A DNA stretch of 64,000 bases, from positions 4,030,001 to 4,094,000 of the forward strand of contig NZ_CP042434.1 of assembly GCF_007971385.1 (NCBI RefSeq), in the 5' to 3' direction. This document shows, one piece after another, positions 9,858 through 18,716 of this stretch (positions within the stretch are counted from its first letter, which is position 1; every line of letters begins with the position of its first letter). The notes below the pieces were generated by a model. That model ran no database searches, had not been told where the DNA came from, and was given only the letters and a program-made list of their open reading frames with translations. This DNA is from Arachidicoccus ginsenosidivorans. GTDB lineage: Bacteria > Bacteroidota > Bacteroidia > Chitinophagales > Chitinophagaceae. The translations under genes were made by a program, and so were the position numbers.

Positions 9858-10516
9858 TGCTCATATTCTTTAAGTAGCCTGAGAAACTCCCGGATCTTAT
9901 CTAAGTCCTTCACGCCGGGTGCTGTTTCAAAACGGCTGTTTATGTCCAGCGAAATTAAACTTTTTGCCACATTTAATTCCCTAAAGACTTTAAGATCGGG
10001 CAAATGTTCCTCGCTAATGCCCCCGCTGAGGAAAAAAGGCTTCTCCAAAGGCAGGTTTTTTAAGATATTCCAGTCAAAACGCTTGCCGGAACCGCCAAAG
10101 CTCTTGGTATTGGTGTCAAAAAGAAAGTAATCTACAATATCCCTATAAGGAACAATTTTGTAGAGGACATCTTCATTACCCAACAGCCGGAAGGCTTTGA
10201 TGACAGGTATATTCCCGGCTATTTTCTCACAGATCAATGGCGCTTCGTCCCCGTGCAGCTGCACCATGTCTAGTCCGCAGGCCTCCACCGTGCTAAGGAT
10301 CTCCGCTTCATCTGCATTCACAAAAACCCCCACTTTTTTAAAAGGACCTTTAATGGCCTTAATTTCTTTAGGCCGCAACCTGTCCCCTACAAACCTAGGC
10401 GAGCCTGGATAGAATATAAAACCGACATAATCTATGCCCATTTCTCCCAGTTCGGCCACTTGCGCCTGGCTGGTCATACCACAAACCTTTATCTGTAATG
10501 AATTTATACTGCTCAT
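9854..10516 (-). CDS. trpF: Phosphoribosylanthranilate isomerase
   Basis: TrpF isomerises N-(5-phosphoribosyl)anthranilate to the carboxyphenylamino deoxyribulose phosphate in step three of tryptophan synthesis. The 220-residue barrel has the catalytic Cys in IKVCGMTS near residue 11. VQLHGDE, the catalytic Asp in LFDTNTKSFGGSGK, and the phosphate loop LSGGISEE follow. It begins 7 bases after trpC and overlaps the following secreted-protein gene by four bases, which suggests translational coupling. Confidence 0.96.
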   Translation of the reverse strand: MSSINSLQIKVCGMTSQAQVAELGEMGIDYVGFIFYPGSPRFVGDRLRPKEIKAIKGPFKKVGVFVNADEAEILSTVEACGLDMVQLHGDEAPLICEKIAGNIPVIKAFRLLGNEDVLYKIVPYRDIVDYFLFDTNTKSFGGSGKRFDWNILKNLPLEKPFFLSGGISEEHLPDLKVFRELNVAKSLISLDINSRFETAPGVKDLDKIREFLRLLKEYEQ

Positions 10517-10523
10517 ATAAAAT

Positions 10524-11330
10524 TTAATCCTTTGACTGTAATGCTTTTAAGTCCGTAATATAGCTGTTAAAAGCAGCACCCGGATTCTGGTTTTTCATAA
10601 AATATTCGCCGATCAAAAAGCCTTTAAATCCGGCCCTGAATAATTCGTCGGTTACTTTAACGTCATTTATACCGCTTTCAGCAATTGCCGGACGGTCTTT
10701 TGGCAATAAGGCTAACAGGCGAATGGAATGTTGGATATCCACTTCAAAGGTCTTGAGATTACGGTTATTGATGCCAACCAGATCAATATCAGGACACACG
10801 CGGTCTAATTCTGCTTCCGTATGTATCTCAAGCAGCGTTTCAAGTCCCAGCTTTTTAGCGTAAGCAGCCAACTCCCGGACTCTTGTCGCGGACAGGCAGG
10901 CCGCAATCAGCAGTATCAGGTCGGCTCCCGCAGCCCTGGCTTCCAGAATCTGGTACTCTTCAATGATAAAATCCTTCCTTAAAATGGGGATTTCGTTGGC
11001 CCTGGCAATACGCAGGTCATCCAGACAGCCACCGAAAAACTGCGTATCTGTTAATACGGAAAGACAGCTGGCACCTCCAAGCGTATAGGCAGAGGTAACG
11101 GCCTGTACCGGTACCTGGTCATTAATCACACCTTTGGAAGGAGAGCGTCTTTTGAATTCTGCGATAATACCTGGGGCCTTTTGCGTTAATAAACGTTCTT
11201 TTAAACTATAGGGCGTGCGTAAAAACTGGGGGCTTTTCATAAGCCTTGAGGCAGGCATTTCGGCCATATTACGGACCACTTCCTGCTTTTTATAATCAAT
11301 AATTTGTTCTAATATATTTTTCAGTTGCAT
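10524..11330 (-). CDS. trpC: Indole-3-glycerol-phosphate synthase
   Basis: TrpC closes the indole ring with loss of CO2. The 268-residue barrel has the catalytic residues in IIAEFKRRSPSKG near residue 56 and ILRKDFIIEEYQ near residue 117. EIHTEAEL, the NNRNLKTFEVD block and AESGIN lie further on. It lies between trpD and trpF in the operon. It is a free-standing enzyme here, not fused to TrpF as in enterobacteria. Confidence 0.97.
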   Translation of the reverse strand: MQLKNILEQIIDYKKQEVVRNMAEMPASRLMKSPQFLRTPYSLKERLLTQKAPGIIAEFKRRSPSKGVINDQVPVQAVTSAYTLGGASCLSVLTDTQFFGGCLDDLRIARANEIPILRKDFIIEEYQILEARAAGADLILLIAACLSATRVRELAAYAKKLGLETLLEIHTEAELDRVCPDIDLVGINNRNLKTFEVDIQHSIRLLALLPKDRPAIAESGINDVKVTDELFRAGFKGFLIGEYFMKNQNPGAAFNSYITDLKALQSKD

Positions 11331-11470
11331 AATATCATTTCTTACTTAACTTAAGGTAATCTATCTGTCAGTTGAATGCCTAATTGGTTTTAATATATTG
11401 TGTTATCACGCTCAGGTCTCTATTTAAATCCTTATCTGTTTTTGCCTAATCGGCCTTTTTGGGCTTAAAA

Positions 11471-12475
11471 TTATTTATAGGCTTTGTTAATCTCTACCAG
11501 ATTTTCCAGTACCGCAAGTGCCTTACCCGATTCCAGACTATCCACTGCCGCCTGATAAGCATCCTGATAAGTGGAAAAGTTGCCTGTGCAATAAAGTGCG
11601 GTCGCCGCATTAGCCAGTACAACAGCGTTCTGTGCCCAGCTGCCTTTACCCTGAATAATACGTTTAAACATAGCGGCGGCCTCTTCTAAGGTATTACCTC
11701 CGAATATATCTGCTGCAGTCACTTGTCTTTTGCCAAGCGCCTCTGGGGTGGCAATCCGCTCCCCTGTCCTGGTAATGATCTTCGTGTCCCCTGTCAAAGA
11801 AATCTCATCATAACCTTCCAGGCTGTGTACAATCGCAAAATTTCGTTCGGTGCCCTGCAGCAGATAGTTATATAACCGGGCCATTTCCAGATTATAAACG
11901 CCTAATAACTGATATTTTGGACTAGCCGGATTGACCAGTGGTCCCAGCATATTAAAAAAGGTCCGTATCCCTAAGTTTTTACGCAAAGGCCCCACGGTTT
12001 TGAGTGCCGGATGGAAAGCAGGTGCATGTAAGAAACAAATACCTGCCTGATTTAATTCCGTTTGTAATTTATCCTGGTCTGCTTTAAACACATAGCCTAA
12101 CTGCTCCATTACATTGGAAGAGCCGCTGATGGAAGTAGCACCATAATTACCATGTTTGGCAACTTTCTGGCCCGTCCCGGCAGCAATAAAACAAGAAAGT
12201 GTGGAGATATTAAAAGTGTTTTTACCGTCCCCGCCGGTGCCAACAATGTCCAAAAGGGGATCTGTACCCAGATCTACCTTGACGCATAATTCGAGTAAAG
12301 CATCACTGAATCCTTTTAATTCTTCAATGGTGATGGTACGCATTAAAAACACCGTGACAAAAGCTGTGATTTCGGTTTCGGTAAACATGCCTTTGGAAAT
12401 CTGGATCAGGATGTCCTTGGCCTCCGCTGCGCTTAAAGTTTTATAATCGAATAAATACTGAAGTATCTTTTTCAT
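11471..12475 (-). CDS. trpD: Anthranilate phosphoribosyltransferase
   Basis: TrpD joins anthranilate to PRPP. The 334-residue protein has the PRPP-binding loop GTGGDG at residues 79-84, followed by NISTLSCFIAAGTGQKVAKHG. A second conserved block, GIRTFFNMLGPLVNPA, lies near residue 168. It is free-standing, not fused to TrpG. The gap to trpC is about 140 bases and to trpG about 120 bases. No internal terminator is visible in either gap. Confidence 0.97.
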   Translation of the reverse strand: MKKILQYLFDYKTLSAAEAKDILIQISKGMFTETEITAFVTVFLMRTITIEELKGFSDALLELCVKVDLGTDPLLDIVGTGGDGKNTFNISTLSCFIAAGTGQKVAKHGNYGATSISGSSNVMEQLGYVFKADQDKLQTELNQAGICFLHAPAFHPALKTVGPLRKNLGIRTFFNMLGPLVNPASPKYQLLGVYNLEMARLYNYLLQGTERNFAIVHSLEGYDEISLTGDTKIITRTGERIATPEALGKRQVTAADIFGGNTLEEAAAMFKRIIQGKGSWAQNAVVLANAATALYCTGNFSTYQDAYQAAVDSLESGKALAVLENLVEINKAYK

Positions 12476-12598
12476 GCTATTTATGGTGATTTATTTGTTT
12501 GATTTTAACGTCGGTTAACTATTAACGAATTGATTGGCTTTCTAAGCTGCCTTCATTTACGGATTGCTCAAGTCAGTAATTAAATGAGGACATAAAAC

Positions 12599-13171
12599 TT
12601 ACCTGGCCAGCCAATTTTCCATAATCTGTCTTCCTACTGGCGTAAGGACACTTTCCGGGTGGAACTGTACACCTTGTACATCATAAGTTTTATGTTGTAG
12701 TCCCATGATGTAGCCATGCTCGTCTTCGGCTGTGACTTCCAGTTGCTCCGTGGGGAAACCGTCTTTACTCACCACCCAGCTATGATAGCGCCCAACGCTA
12801 AAGCTGGAAGATAGTCCTTCAAATAGTGCGCTTTTTACATCTGTCAGGCTGCAAGATGAGCTGACTCCATGGAACACGTTACTTAAATTTTCCAGCTTTC
12901 CACCAAATACCTCGCCGATAGCTTGTTCGCCCAGGCAGACGCCTAAGATGGACTTACTAGGCGCATAAACCTTGATCAGGTCCATCAGGATACCTGATTC
13001 TTCGGGTAGGCCCGGTCCGGGAGATAAAAGAATCTTGTCATATGCGGCCACTGCTTCCAGTGTTATTTTATCATTGCGGAAAACATCTACCGGGCCGCCG
13101 GTAATTTCTCGGACGATCTGCACCAGGTTATAGGTAAAGGAGTCGTAATTATCTAAAACTAAAAGTTTCAT
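12599..13171 (-). CDS. trpG: Anthranilate synthase component II (glutamine amidotransferase)
   Basis: TrpG supplies ammonia from glutamine to TrpE. The 190-residue protein has LDNYDSFTYNL at the N-terminus, the oxyanion-region SPGPG near residue 50, nucleophile Cys79 in LGVCLGEQ, and the His/Glu pair in GVQFHPES near the C-terminus. Many bacteria share this subunit with p-aminobenzoate synthase, but its place directly behind trpE assigns it to tryptophan synthesis. Confidence 0.95.
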   Translation of the reverse strand: MKLLVLDNYDSFTYNLVQIVREITGGPVDVFRNDKITLEAVAAYDKILLSPGPGLPEESGILMDLIKVYAPSKSILGVCLGEQAIGEVFGGKLENLSNVFHGVSSSCSLTDVKSALFEGLSSSFSVGRYHSWVVSKDGFPTEQLEVTAEDEHGYIMGLQHKTYDVQGVQFHPESVLTPVGRQIMENWLAR

Positions 13172-13241
13172 TGTCTGTATAATTATCTGGTCTGTTATCT
13201 TAAAGATTATTTTGTTATTGAATCAAAGTCACTGGTTTGCA

Positions 13242-14666
13242 TTAAAACAGTTCGTCTGCCAGGATCAGGGCCTGTTTTAATGCGCCTAATTTATTATGCA
13301 CTTCCTGTAACTCGCTGGCTGGGTCAGATTTAGCCACGATACCACCACCTGCCTGATAATACAAAGTGTTTTGCTTGCTCATAAAACTGCGGATCATAAT
13401 GGCATGGTTAAAAGAGCCGTTAAAACCGACAAATCCAATACTGCCTGCATAAAAACTTCTGGAATCTGCCTCGTACTGGTCAATTAACTGCATGGCCTTG
13501 AATTTAGGCGCACCACTAAGGGTGCCCGCAGGGAAAGTGGCCGCTAGTAGCGAAAAGGGATTGGCCTGCTTAGAAAGGCTGCCTCTTACTTCACTGACAA
13601 TATGCATAACATGGGAATAATGGTGAATTTGTTTAAAATAGCTGACATGCACATTCTCACAAAGCCTGCTCAGGTCATTGCGTGCCAGATCCACCAGCAT
13701 GGTGTGCTCTGCGTTTTCTTTGGGGTCCTGGAGCAGCTTTTCGCTAAGTAATTGATCTTCAGTAGGATTTCCGGTCCGCTTAAAAGTGCCGGCAATGGGA
13801 TGTACGATGGCTGTTCCATTATCTATAATGAGCTGGGATTCCGGAGAAGACCCCATCAAGCGGTAATCACCATAATCAAAATAAAATAAATATGGGGAAG
13901 GGTTGATGGAGCGCAACGCGCGGTATACGTTAAAATCGTCTCCTGTGTATCCTTGCTGGAACCGGCGGCCCAAGACGATCTGGAATACATCACCTCTCAG
14001 ACAACTTTTGATCCCTTTACCAATCATCTCTAAATGTTCACTGTCTGTTTTATTGGAAGATTCCTGGCCGTTTAAAGCAAATGGAAACTCAGGGACGTCT
14101 TTGCTTTTAATGATCGTTTCCAGCTCATTTAAATTGCTTTGCAATCCGGCGATTTTGTTTTCACAGATAAACATTTCATTTTTAAAATGATTGATGATAA
14201 TGACGTATTGGTAGAGCCGGTAACGCATAAATGGCACCTCTCTTTCGGGGTCATTACCTGCGTGCGGTAATTGTATGGTATCAAAAAACTGAACGGCATT
14301 GTATGACACGTATCCAAAGAGCCCCTGGGCTCTTTTTGATTCCTGGCAGTCGGCAGGCAGCACTTCATACTGATCCATATAATTCCACAGAATGGAAGGA
14401 ACCTCCTGGCTGTTGGTTATGGCCACTTTTTCTGGGTTTCTGCCCGGGTATTTTAATTCGATGGACTTAAGATCGCGAACTTCAATGCCGCCGACGGCAC
14501 CAATGCCGATGATGGAACGGCTGGCCGAAGCTACCTGATGCTCAGCACTTTCCAAAAGGATGGTGTCCCTGTATTTATCTCTGAGTCTCAGGTAGATACC
14601 AACCGGAGTAAAGGTATCAGAGAGTATTTTTTTGCAATGCGTTTCAATTTTTATTTTCTGCATCAT
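13242..14666 (-). CDS. trpE: Anthranilate synthase component I
   Basis: TrpE converts chorismate to anthranilate and is the first enzyme of the operon. The 474-residue protein has the feedback site LLES at residues 37-40, where tryptophan binds in characterised enzymes, so it is probably allosterically inhibited. The chorismate-binding half includes PIAGTFKRTGNPTEDQ, VDLARNDLSRLC, AGTLSGAPK and the C-terminal GGGIVAKSDPASELQEV. Two adjacent ATG codons are possible starts (14666 or 14663). Transcription reaches trpE only after passing the attenuator at 14701-14861. Confidence 0.97.
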   Translation of the reverse strand: MMQKIKIETHCKKILSDTFTPVGIYLRLRDKYRDTILLESAEHQVASASRSIIGIGAVGGIEVRDLKSIELKYPGRNPEKVAITNSQEVPSILWNYMDQYEVLPADCQESKRAQGLFGYVSYNAVQFFDTIQLPHAGNDPEREVPFMRYRLYQYVIIINHFKNEMFICENKIAGLQSNLNELETIIKSKDVPEFPFALNGQESSNKTDSEHLEMIGKGIKSCLRGDVFQIVLGRRFQQGYTGDDFNVYRALRSINPSPYLFYFDYGDYRLMGSSPESQLIIDNGTAIVHPIAGTFKRTGNPTEDQLLSEKLLQDPKENAEHTMLVDLARNDLSRLCENVHVSYFKQIHHYSHVMHIVSEVRGSLSKQANPFSLLAATFPAGTLSGAPKFKAMQLIDQYEADSRSFYAGSIGFVGFNGSFNHAIMIRSFMSKQNTLYYQAGGGIVAKSDPASELQEVHNKLGALKQALILADELF

Positions 14667-14700
14667 TAATTATTTTTAAAATGACTCCTTAAATGGATAA

Positions 14701-14733
14701 GAAAAAGCCTCGGACGAGTATTCGCCGAGGCTT
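14701..14733 (-). terminator. Attenuator (rho-independent terminator) of the trp operon
   Basis: On the minus strand AAGCCTCGG (14733-14725) pairs perfectly with CCGAGGCTT (14713-14705). The 11-nt loop can extend the stem with CGA/TCG. A U run, TTTTTC, follows directly. It ends 35 bases before the trpE start, so it would stop transcription before the first structural gene. The 5' arm is also part of the antiterminator described separately. Confidence 0.9.
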
Positions 14734-14812
14734 GAATATATTGCTAAATTTAATTTTTCACTTACTGGATAGTAGAATAAATAACGGTGCTATACTTCAA
14801 ACGAACCCGACG
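14723..14812 (-). promoter_or_regulatory. trp antiterminator
   Basis: Minus-strand leader segment CGTCGGG-TTC-GTTTGAA (14812-14796) can pair with TTCAAGCCTCGGCG (14736-14723). This gives 14 pairs, some G-U, with a 3-nt bulge. The second strand contains the 5' arm of the terminator, so the two structures exclude each other. The first strand lies in leader codons 17-23. A ribosome stalled at the Trp codons would leave it free, while one reaching the stop codon would cover it. Confidence 0.75.
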
Positions 14813-14861
14813 TTTTTGAGCATTGCCACCACCAATGAATATTTACTCTGTTTAAAATCAT
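14790..14861 (-). CDS. trpL: trp leader peptide TrpL with three tandem Trp codons
   Basis: A short frame on the minus strand encodes 23 residues, MILNRVNIHWWWQCSKTSGS then FEV and a TAG stop. Residues 10-12 are consecutive Trp codons (TGG TGG TGG). Its position ahead of a terminator and of trpE, and the antiterminator strand embedded in its last codons, identify it as an attenuation leader peptide. A TACATTTG box ends only four bases before the ATG. Its job is to be translated, not to make a functional protein. Confidence 0.88.
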   Translation of the reverse strand: MILNRVNIHWWWQCSKTSGSFEV

Positions 14862-14865
14862 GTTG

Positions 14866-14873
14866 CAAATGTA
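14866..14873 (-). promoter_or_regulatory. Candidate -7 box of the trp promoter (TACATTTG)
   Basis: The minus strand reads TACATTTG, a full match to the Bacteroidota TAnnTTTG box, with four bases (CAAC) before the trpL ATG. If used, the transcript would start at or next to the ATG, so trpL would be leaderless. I see no good TTTG -33 element, so confidence is limited. Confidence 0.4.
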
Positions 14874-15002
14874 AAAGCTTTTTTTGGGAAATTAAAAATA
14901 TATTCCAGATAATTTTTTTAAGAGATTGATTATCAATTATAAAATTAACGCCAGCCATCCTTAAGAAAACGGCAAAATTGGCAACACTTTAGGTTATAAA
15001 TT

Positions 15003-16172
15003 TTAACCACCGGTGGATAAATTATAGTGATTTTCCAACCATGCAAATCGGGCCAAAATTTCCAGCATACCGCCATGTTCTACTAAATTACGGACATGCT
15101 GGCCATTTTGAAGGAATAACCCCTGTTCGTTTCTATCATTTTGCAATGCGTCATCCAGGCATTTTTTGAATCCCAATATGTATTTGGTGTCCTTGTTAAT
15201 CTGCAATAAGTGTTGATAGGCCCTAAGTAATACAGCGTTGAACCAATAACCGTCCCTAAACTTGCCTTGACCGTAAAAGTATTCCAGGGAGCTGTCTGCC
15301 ATTTCATTTGCCCGCTGCAAGTATTTTGTTTCATGCGTAATTTGGTATAAGTAAACATTGGCCTCCAGCATGGTACCTGTGTTGTAGGAAAATATTGCCT
15401 TACCGATTTGACCGTCCTTGGTACTGATATTATCATAATATAACTTGGAGGGTGTTTGCAACATTTTATTGGTCCAGTTATATATTTTAAGTGCCGTGTC
15501 TAAATAAGCCTTATTGTTAGTGGCCTGATATAATTGCAAAGCAACAAGTACACCGGGGCCATTGGAACAGGTATTTTTTGAACTTGTAGAACCTTCCTTC
15601 CAATAAATTCCTCCACCCAGTACCTGGTTGTAGCCTGTCATGATAAAATCATACATGGCCTGGCCAAGCTTAAGGTCACTTTTTTGGCCAGTTCTTGCAT
15701 AAGCATCTAAAGCGGTAATGCCCACCCATTCATTGTCATCATAATATCTTTCTCCTGGTTTCAATTTCATAATGTAATCTGTGAAACCTGCTTTTGGAGG
15801 AGCCGGACTATAATATTTATACATTAATTTCAGTAAAGGGACCATGAGTTTTGTTTTGGGCTCCAGCTTTTCAATTTCATTCGCTGCTTGATAAAGTGCA
15901 CAAAGCGACCATAAATAGGTATATTCTCTACGGTACCCATTTTTTACTTCCCGTCTGGCTGGATCGACTTCAGCAAAGTAATACCCGGAAGTCTTATCAT
16001 AAAAATGCTGTTGAATGACCTTTTGCAAGGCGTCCAGCTGGGCTTTATAGGGCCCATTTATCACTTTGTCTTTTAGGGGCGTTTTATGTGAAACAGTTCG
16101 CTGGGAAAAACTACTTGTAGCCATGGACATTAGAAATGCCATTATAAGGATTGTTTTAAATCGGTGCATCAT
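15003..16172 (-). CDS. Secreted glycoside hydrolase family 76 protein (alpha-1,6-mannanase-like)
   Basis: GH76 enzymes cut alpha-1,6-mannan, as in fungal cell-wall mannoprotein. The 389-residue protein begins with a signal peptide (about 1-23, ending SSFSQ), so it is exported. The (alpha/alpha)6 barrel signatures include YTYLWSLCALYQA near residue 84 and the adjacent catalytic aspartates Asp145-Asp146 in RYYDDNEWVG. Others are GGGIYWKEG and NGPGVLVALQLYQ. An IS1634 element lies 45 bases upstream in the same orientation. It may have separated the gene from its native promoter or may drive it by read-through. Confidence 0.87.
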   Translation of the reverse strand: MMHRFKTILIMAFLMSMATSSFSQRTVSHKTPLKDKVINGPYKAQLDALQKVIQQHFYDKTSGYYFAEVDPARREVKNGYRREYTYLWSLCALYQAANEIEKLEPKTKLMVPLLKLMYKYYSPAPPKAGFTDYIMKLKPGERYYDDNEWVGITALDAYARTGQKSDLKLGQAMYDFIMTGYNQVLGGGIYWKEGSTSSKNTCSNGPGVLVALQLYQATNNKAYLDTALKIYNWTNKMLQTPSKLYYDNISTKDGQIGKAIFSYNTGTMLEANVYLYQITHETKYLQRANEMADSSLEYFYGQGKFRDGYWFNAVLLRAYQHLLQINKDTKYILGFKKCLDDALQNDRNEQGLFLQNGQHVRNLVEHGGMLEILARFAWLENHYNLSTGG

Positions 16173-16217
16173 ATATTCTGGATTGTTTAGAAATTGATTT
16201 TTAATTTCCTAAATTTA

Positions 16218-17715
16218 AGCCCTATTTTATACACTACACCTAAGCGCCTTCAAAATATTTTTCTGCAGGTTGGTTAACGTGACCACCTTGGTAAATTCTT
16301 TTCCATTCTGGGAGTGCTTGAGATTTACCTTGTAGATCATCTGCAGCTCACTCAATACTTCGCTAGGCTGCAGGCCTAGCTTGTTACATCTAAATTTGAT
16401 TAAAGATAGTAGGCACATGGATAGATAGCAAAGTTTGACATGCGCATTTACCCGTTGTGGCAGCCAGAGCCTGATTGGGTGGAGCTGCACATCTCCTTTC
16501 ATTGTACGAAAACTACGTTCTACCACGTCTTTCTCAAAATATTTTTGGACTACCGTTCCGGGCTTCAGTCTTGTGTTGTGGAATATTAAAGAGAAACCCA
16601 CGAATTTTACCTTGGCATCCGTTGCTCCATCTGCCAACATTTTATCTTTTTTTAAGGCTTCGTATTTTGGATTATAAATGACGATCAGCTTTCCAAACAG
16701 GAATTCGACTTCCTGTACATAAACAATTGTCCCTTTTAGTATCACCTGATGCTTGGATGAATAGATTTTCTCCTTATCAATATGAGCCAGTATATTTTTT
16801 TTAATACCAATGGATTGCTTTACCCCTACGATCATATCAATATTCAGCCTGTGCAAATCTTCCACATTGGCCTCACTGTAAAAACCACGATCCATAATAA
16901 TAGACTTAATGCCCCGTTGGGCCATTATTCTCATCATATCTTCCAGCACCTTGATATTGGAGATGCTGCCATTATATACTTTATGGAATACCGGGAAACC
17001 GTTCTCAAAACTAACACCTAAGCCAATCTGTATCAATTTAGAAACCCTGCCCTCTTTTCCTTTACGGGGAGTGGACTCATCATGCTTACCATTGTAATAA
17101 GTGTCTGTAACATCCAAAACAAAAGATTCGTTATCCTTTGGACATACCTTCTGCCAATACTCAAAAATGCTTTGTTCTAGAAACTCAAAGTCGCATTCTT
17201 CTAGGTAATCCAACGATCTATAGAGCTTCTCAGTTGATAGCTCATCTAAACCGATAATTTCTCGTACGGTTGACTCTTCAATCCATTTCCCCATTTTCAA
17301 TACACTGCTCTTACAAAGTAGATGAGCAATGAGCAGGGCGATAATTGGTTTATGATGCTTGCCCAATAAATAATTTAAATTAAGTTCTTTCGCTAATTGA
17401 TATAAAATACTGATATTAGCATACTGTTTGGCGTTTATCGCCTCAATTTTATTAATATCAACTTTCTGAACGGCCATGCCATTCTCTTCCTTGCCAACGT
17501 ATTCAAGCACACGCTGTTTAACCTTTCCGTCTTCCCTGTAGTTTTCAACTTTTGCAAGATAGACCGCGTTGCCTTTTTTTATTTTTCGGATAAATGCCAT
17601 CGTAGTGTATATATTATACACTACAAAGAAAAGCATTTTCTTCCATACAACAAAATAATTGCTGTATTTATGGGGTTTTCAGGCAAAAAAAAGTGTAGTG
17701 TACAAAATGGGGGCT
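16218..17715 (-). mobile_element. IS1634-family insertion sequence (about 1.5 kb)
   Basis: The element holds one transposase gene and is bounded by imperfect inverted repeats. The left end (16218-16239) is AGCCCTATTTTATACACTACAC. The right end (17693-17715) on the other strand reads AGCCCCCATTTTGTACACTACAC up to the same inner motif. The transposase stop codon lies inside the left repeat. I found no exact target duplication. TAAATTT on the left and TAAACTT on the right are a one-mismatch candidate. Confidence 0.85.
16227..17600 (-). CDS. IS1634-family DDE transposase
   Basis: The protein catalyses transposition of the surrounding element. I start it at 17600 (MAFIRKIKKGNAVYLAKVE), the usual family start; an ATG at 17636 adds twelve residues in the repeat-proximal region. 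The acidic triad can be seen as FVLDVTDTYYNG, SIIMDRGFYSEA and VVERSFRTMKGDV, which is the IS4-like RNase H fold. The frame is intact over 457 residues, so the element may still be active. Confidence 0.9.
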   Translation of the reverse strand: MAFIRKIKKGNAVYLAKVENYREDGKVKQRVLEYVGKEENGMAVQKVDINKIEAINAKQYANISILYQLAKELNLNYLLGKHHKPIIALLIAHLLCKSSVLKMGKWIEESTVREIIGLDELSTEKLYRSLDYLEECDFEFLEQSIFEYWQKVCPKDNESFVLDVTDTYYNGKHDESTPRKGKEGRVSKLIQIGLGVSFENGFPVFHKVYNGSISNIKVLEDMMRIMAQRGIKSIIMDRGFYSEANVEDLHRLNIDMIVGVKQSIGIKKNILAHIDKEKIYSSKHQVILKGTIVYVQEVEFLFGKLIVIYNPKYEALKKDKMLADGATDAKVKFVGFSLIFHNTRLKPGTVVQKYFEKDVVERSFRTMKGDVQLHPIRLWLPQRVNAHVKLCYLSMCLLSLIKFRCNKLGLQPSEVLSELQMIYKVNLKHSQNGKEFTKVVTLTNLQKNILKALRCSV

Positions 17716-18302
17716 AAACTTGGGTAATTTAAGTATTGAAGTGGAGCATCTGTTTTCGAGCGTCTTTAAGTTACTATTTTGCCAAACCCAATGCAATAAA
17801 GAGTTCAATGCTAATGGGGAGACCTTAGAAAAACAGTATTTAAGGCATACTTAGTAAAAATGCTGAAACACCGCTTCACTTGAGTGCCAAATACTCCCCT
17901 TTTATTCAGTAAGCAACACCTCTTTTAAACTTCTGACTATAAGTAACTTTCCTTTTCTTCAACCGCTATTATTGACAAAATATCCTTATTCGTTCTGGTT
18001 TTTATTTTGTGGGAATTAAGAAAGTGCGCGCTGTTGATTATTGCGTGCGCTGGTTAGGCATAATTTTAATGGGTTTTATGTAATTGTAAACCTTAAAGCC
18101 GCTGGTTTACAATGATATAAACAATATGCTAAAATATATAAAAATTGAGGTTGATCCCGGTTAAACCCTTAAATTTGGATAGTAATAATTACTAATGCAT
18201 GAAGCTGATGCGTTCTGCTCATAAATGCGGTATGGAGGATAGCAGCGCTTCAATTAAAATTAATATAATTATCCACCAGCTATTTTATTAAAAAATTAAT
18301 AT
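17716..18302. other. Intergenic region between the IS1634 element and an orphan ORF
   Basis: No convincing reading frame is present in this AT-rich stretch. It contains a perfect inverted repeat, ATTGTAAACC/GGTTTACAAT, at 18083-18092 and 18104-18113. It also has a looser GC-rich repeat near 18027-18050 (gcgcgc and gcgtgcgc). These could be operators or a hairpin, but nothing ties them to a regulator. Confidence 0.5.
18083..18113. repeat. 10-bp perfect inverted repeat (operator or hairpin)
   Basis: Two 10-base arms are separated by 11 bases. There is no T run on either side, so it is a poor terminator. It lies 190 bases upstream of the ORF at 18303 and could serve as a binding site for a dimeric repressor. 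Confidence 0.4.
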
Positions 18303-18713
18303 ATGAGCTTACTATCCCCTTTTGGTTACGGTGCCAATGGTAGCGGAGATTATCTTGGTAAAACTGAAGAAGAATATTTTCAGGACTATTTAAAAGAGTT
18401 TCCACTCACAGTAGAAAGACTCGATAGTGCGCTACGTGAGTTTTTCATACAAGGATTTAATGATGGGCTCTCACAAGGGTTATTACAGGGGTTTTCTGAA
18501 GGCAGTGATGATAAAGCCAATGAAATTGTTCAGTATATGCTGCGAATGAAGGTGTTTACCATTGATCAAATAGTGGAAGCAACCCAGGTAGAAAAAGAAG
18601 AAATTCTGTGGATGCAGAAATCTATAGAAAGTGATTATAATAATGGTAAGAAGGGGGGCAAAGATAAAGGTAAAGGCAAAAATAGAAACAAAAATGACAA
18701 AAATGGGAAATAA
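18303..18713 (+). CDS. Hypothetical protein resembling the C-terminal tail of Rpn-family nucleases
   Basis: The 136-residue product has no catalytic domain that I recognise. Its middle (about 50-110) has a Gly-rich linker, GFNDGLSQGLLQGFSEG. This is followed by EIVQYMLRMKVFTIDQIVEA and EEILWMQKSIE. That pattern is the linker and helical tail found at the end of Rpn/YhgA-like PD-(D/E)XK proteins. The last 25 residues are a Lys/Asn/Gly-rich low-complexity tail. The stop codon is three bases before the target duplication of the next insertion sequence. It may be a decayed Rpn gene or an independent small protein. Confidence 0.45.
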   Translation: MSLLSPFGYGANGSGDYLGKTEEEYFQDYLKEFPLTVERLDSALREFFIQGFNDGLSQGLLQGFSEGSDDKANEIVQYMLRMKVFTIDQIVEATQVEKEEILWMQKSIESDYNNGKKGGKDKGKGKNRNKNDKNGK

Positions 18714-18716
18714 TCC

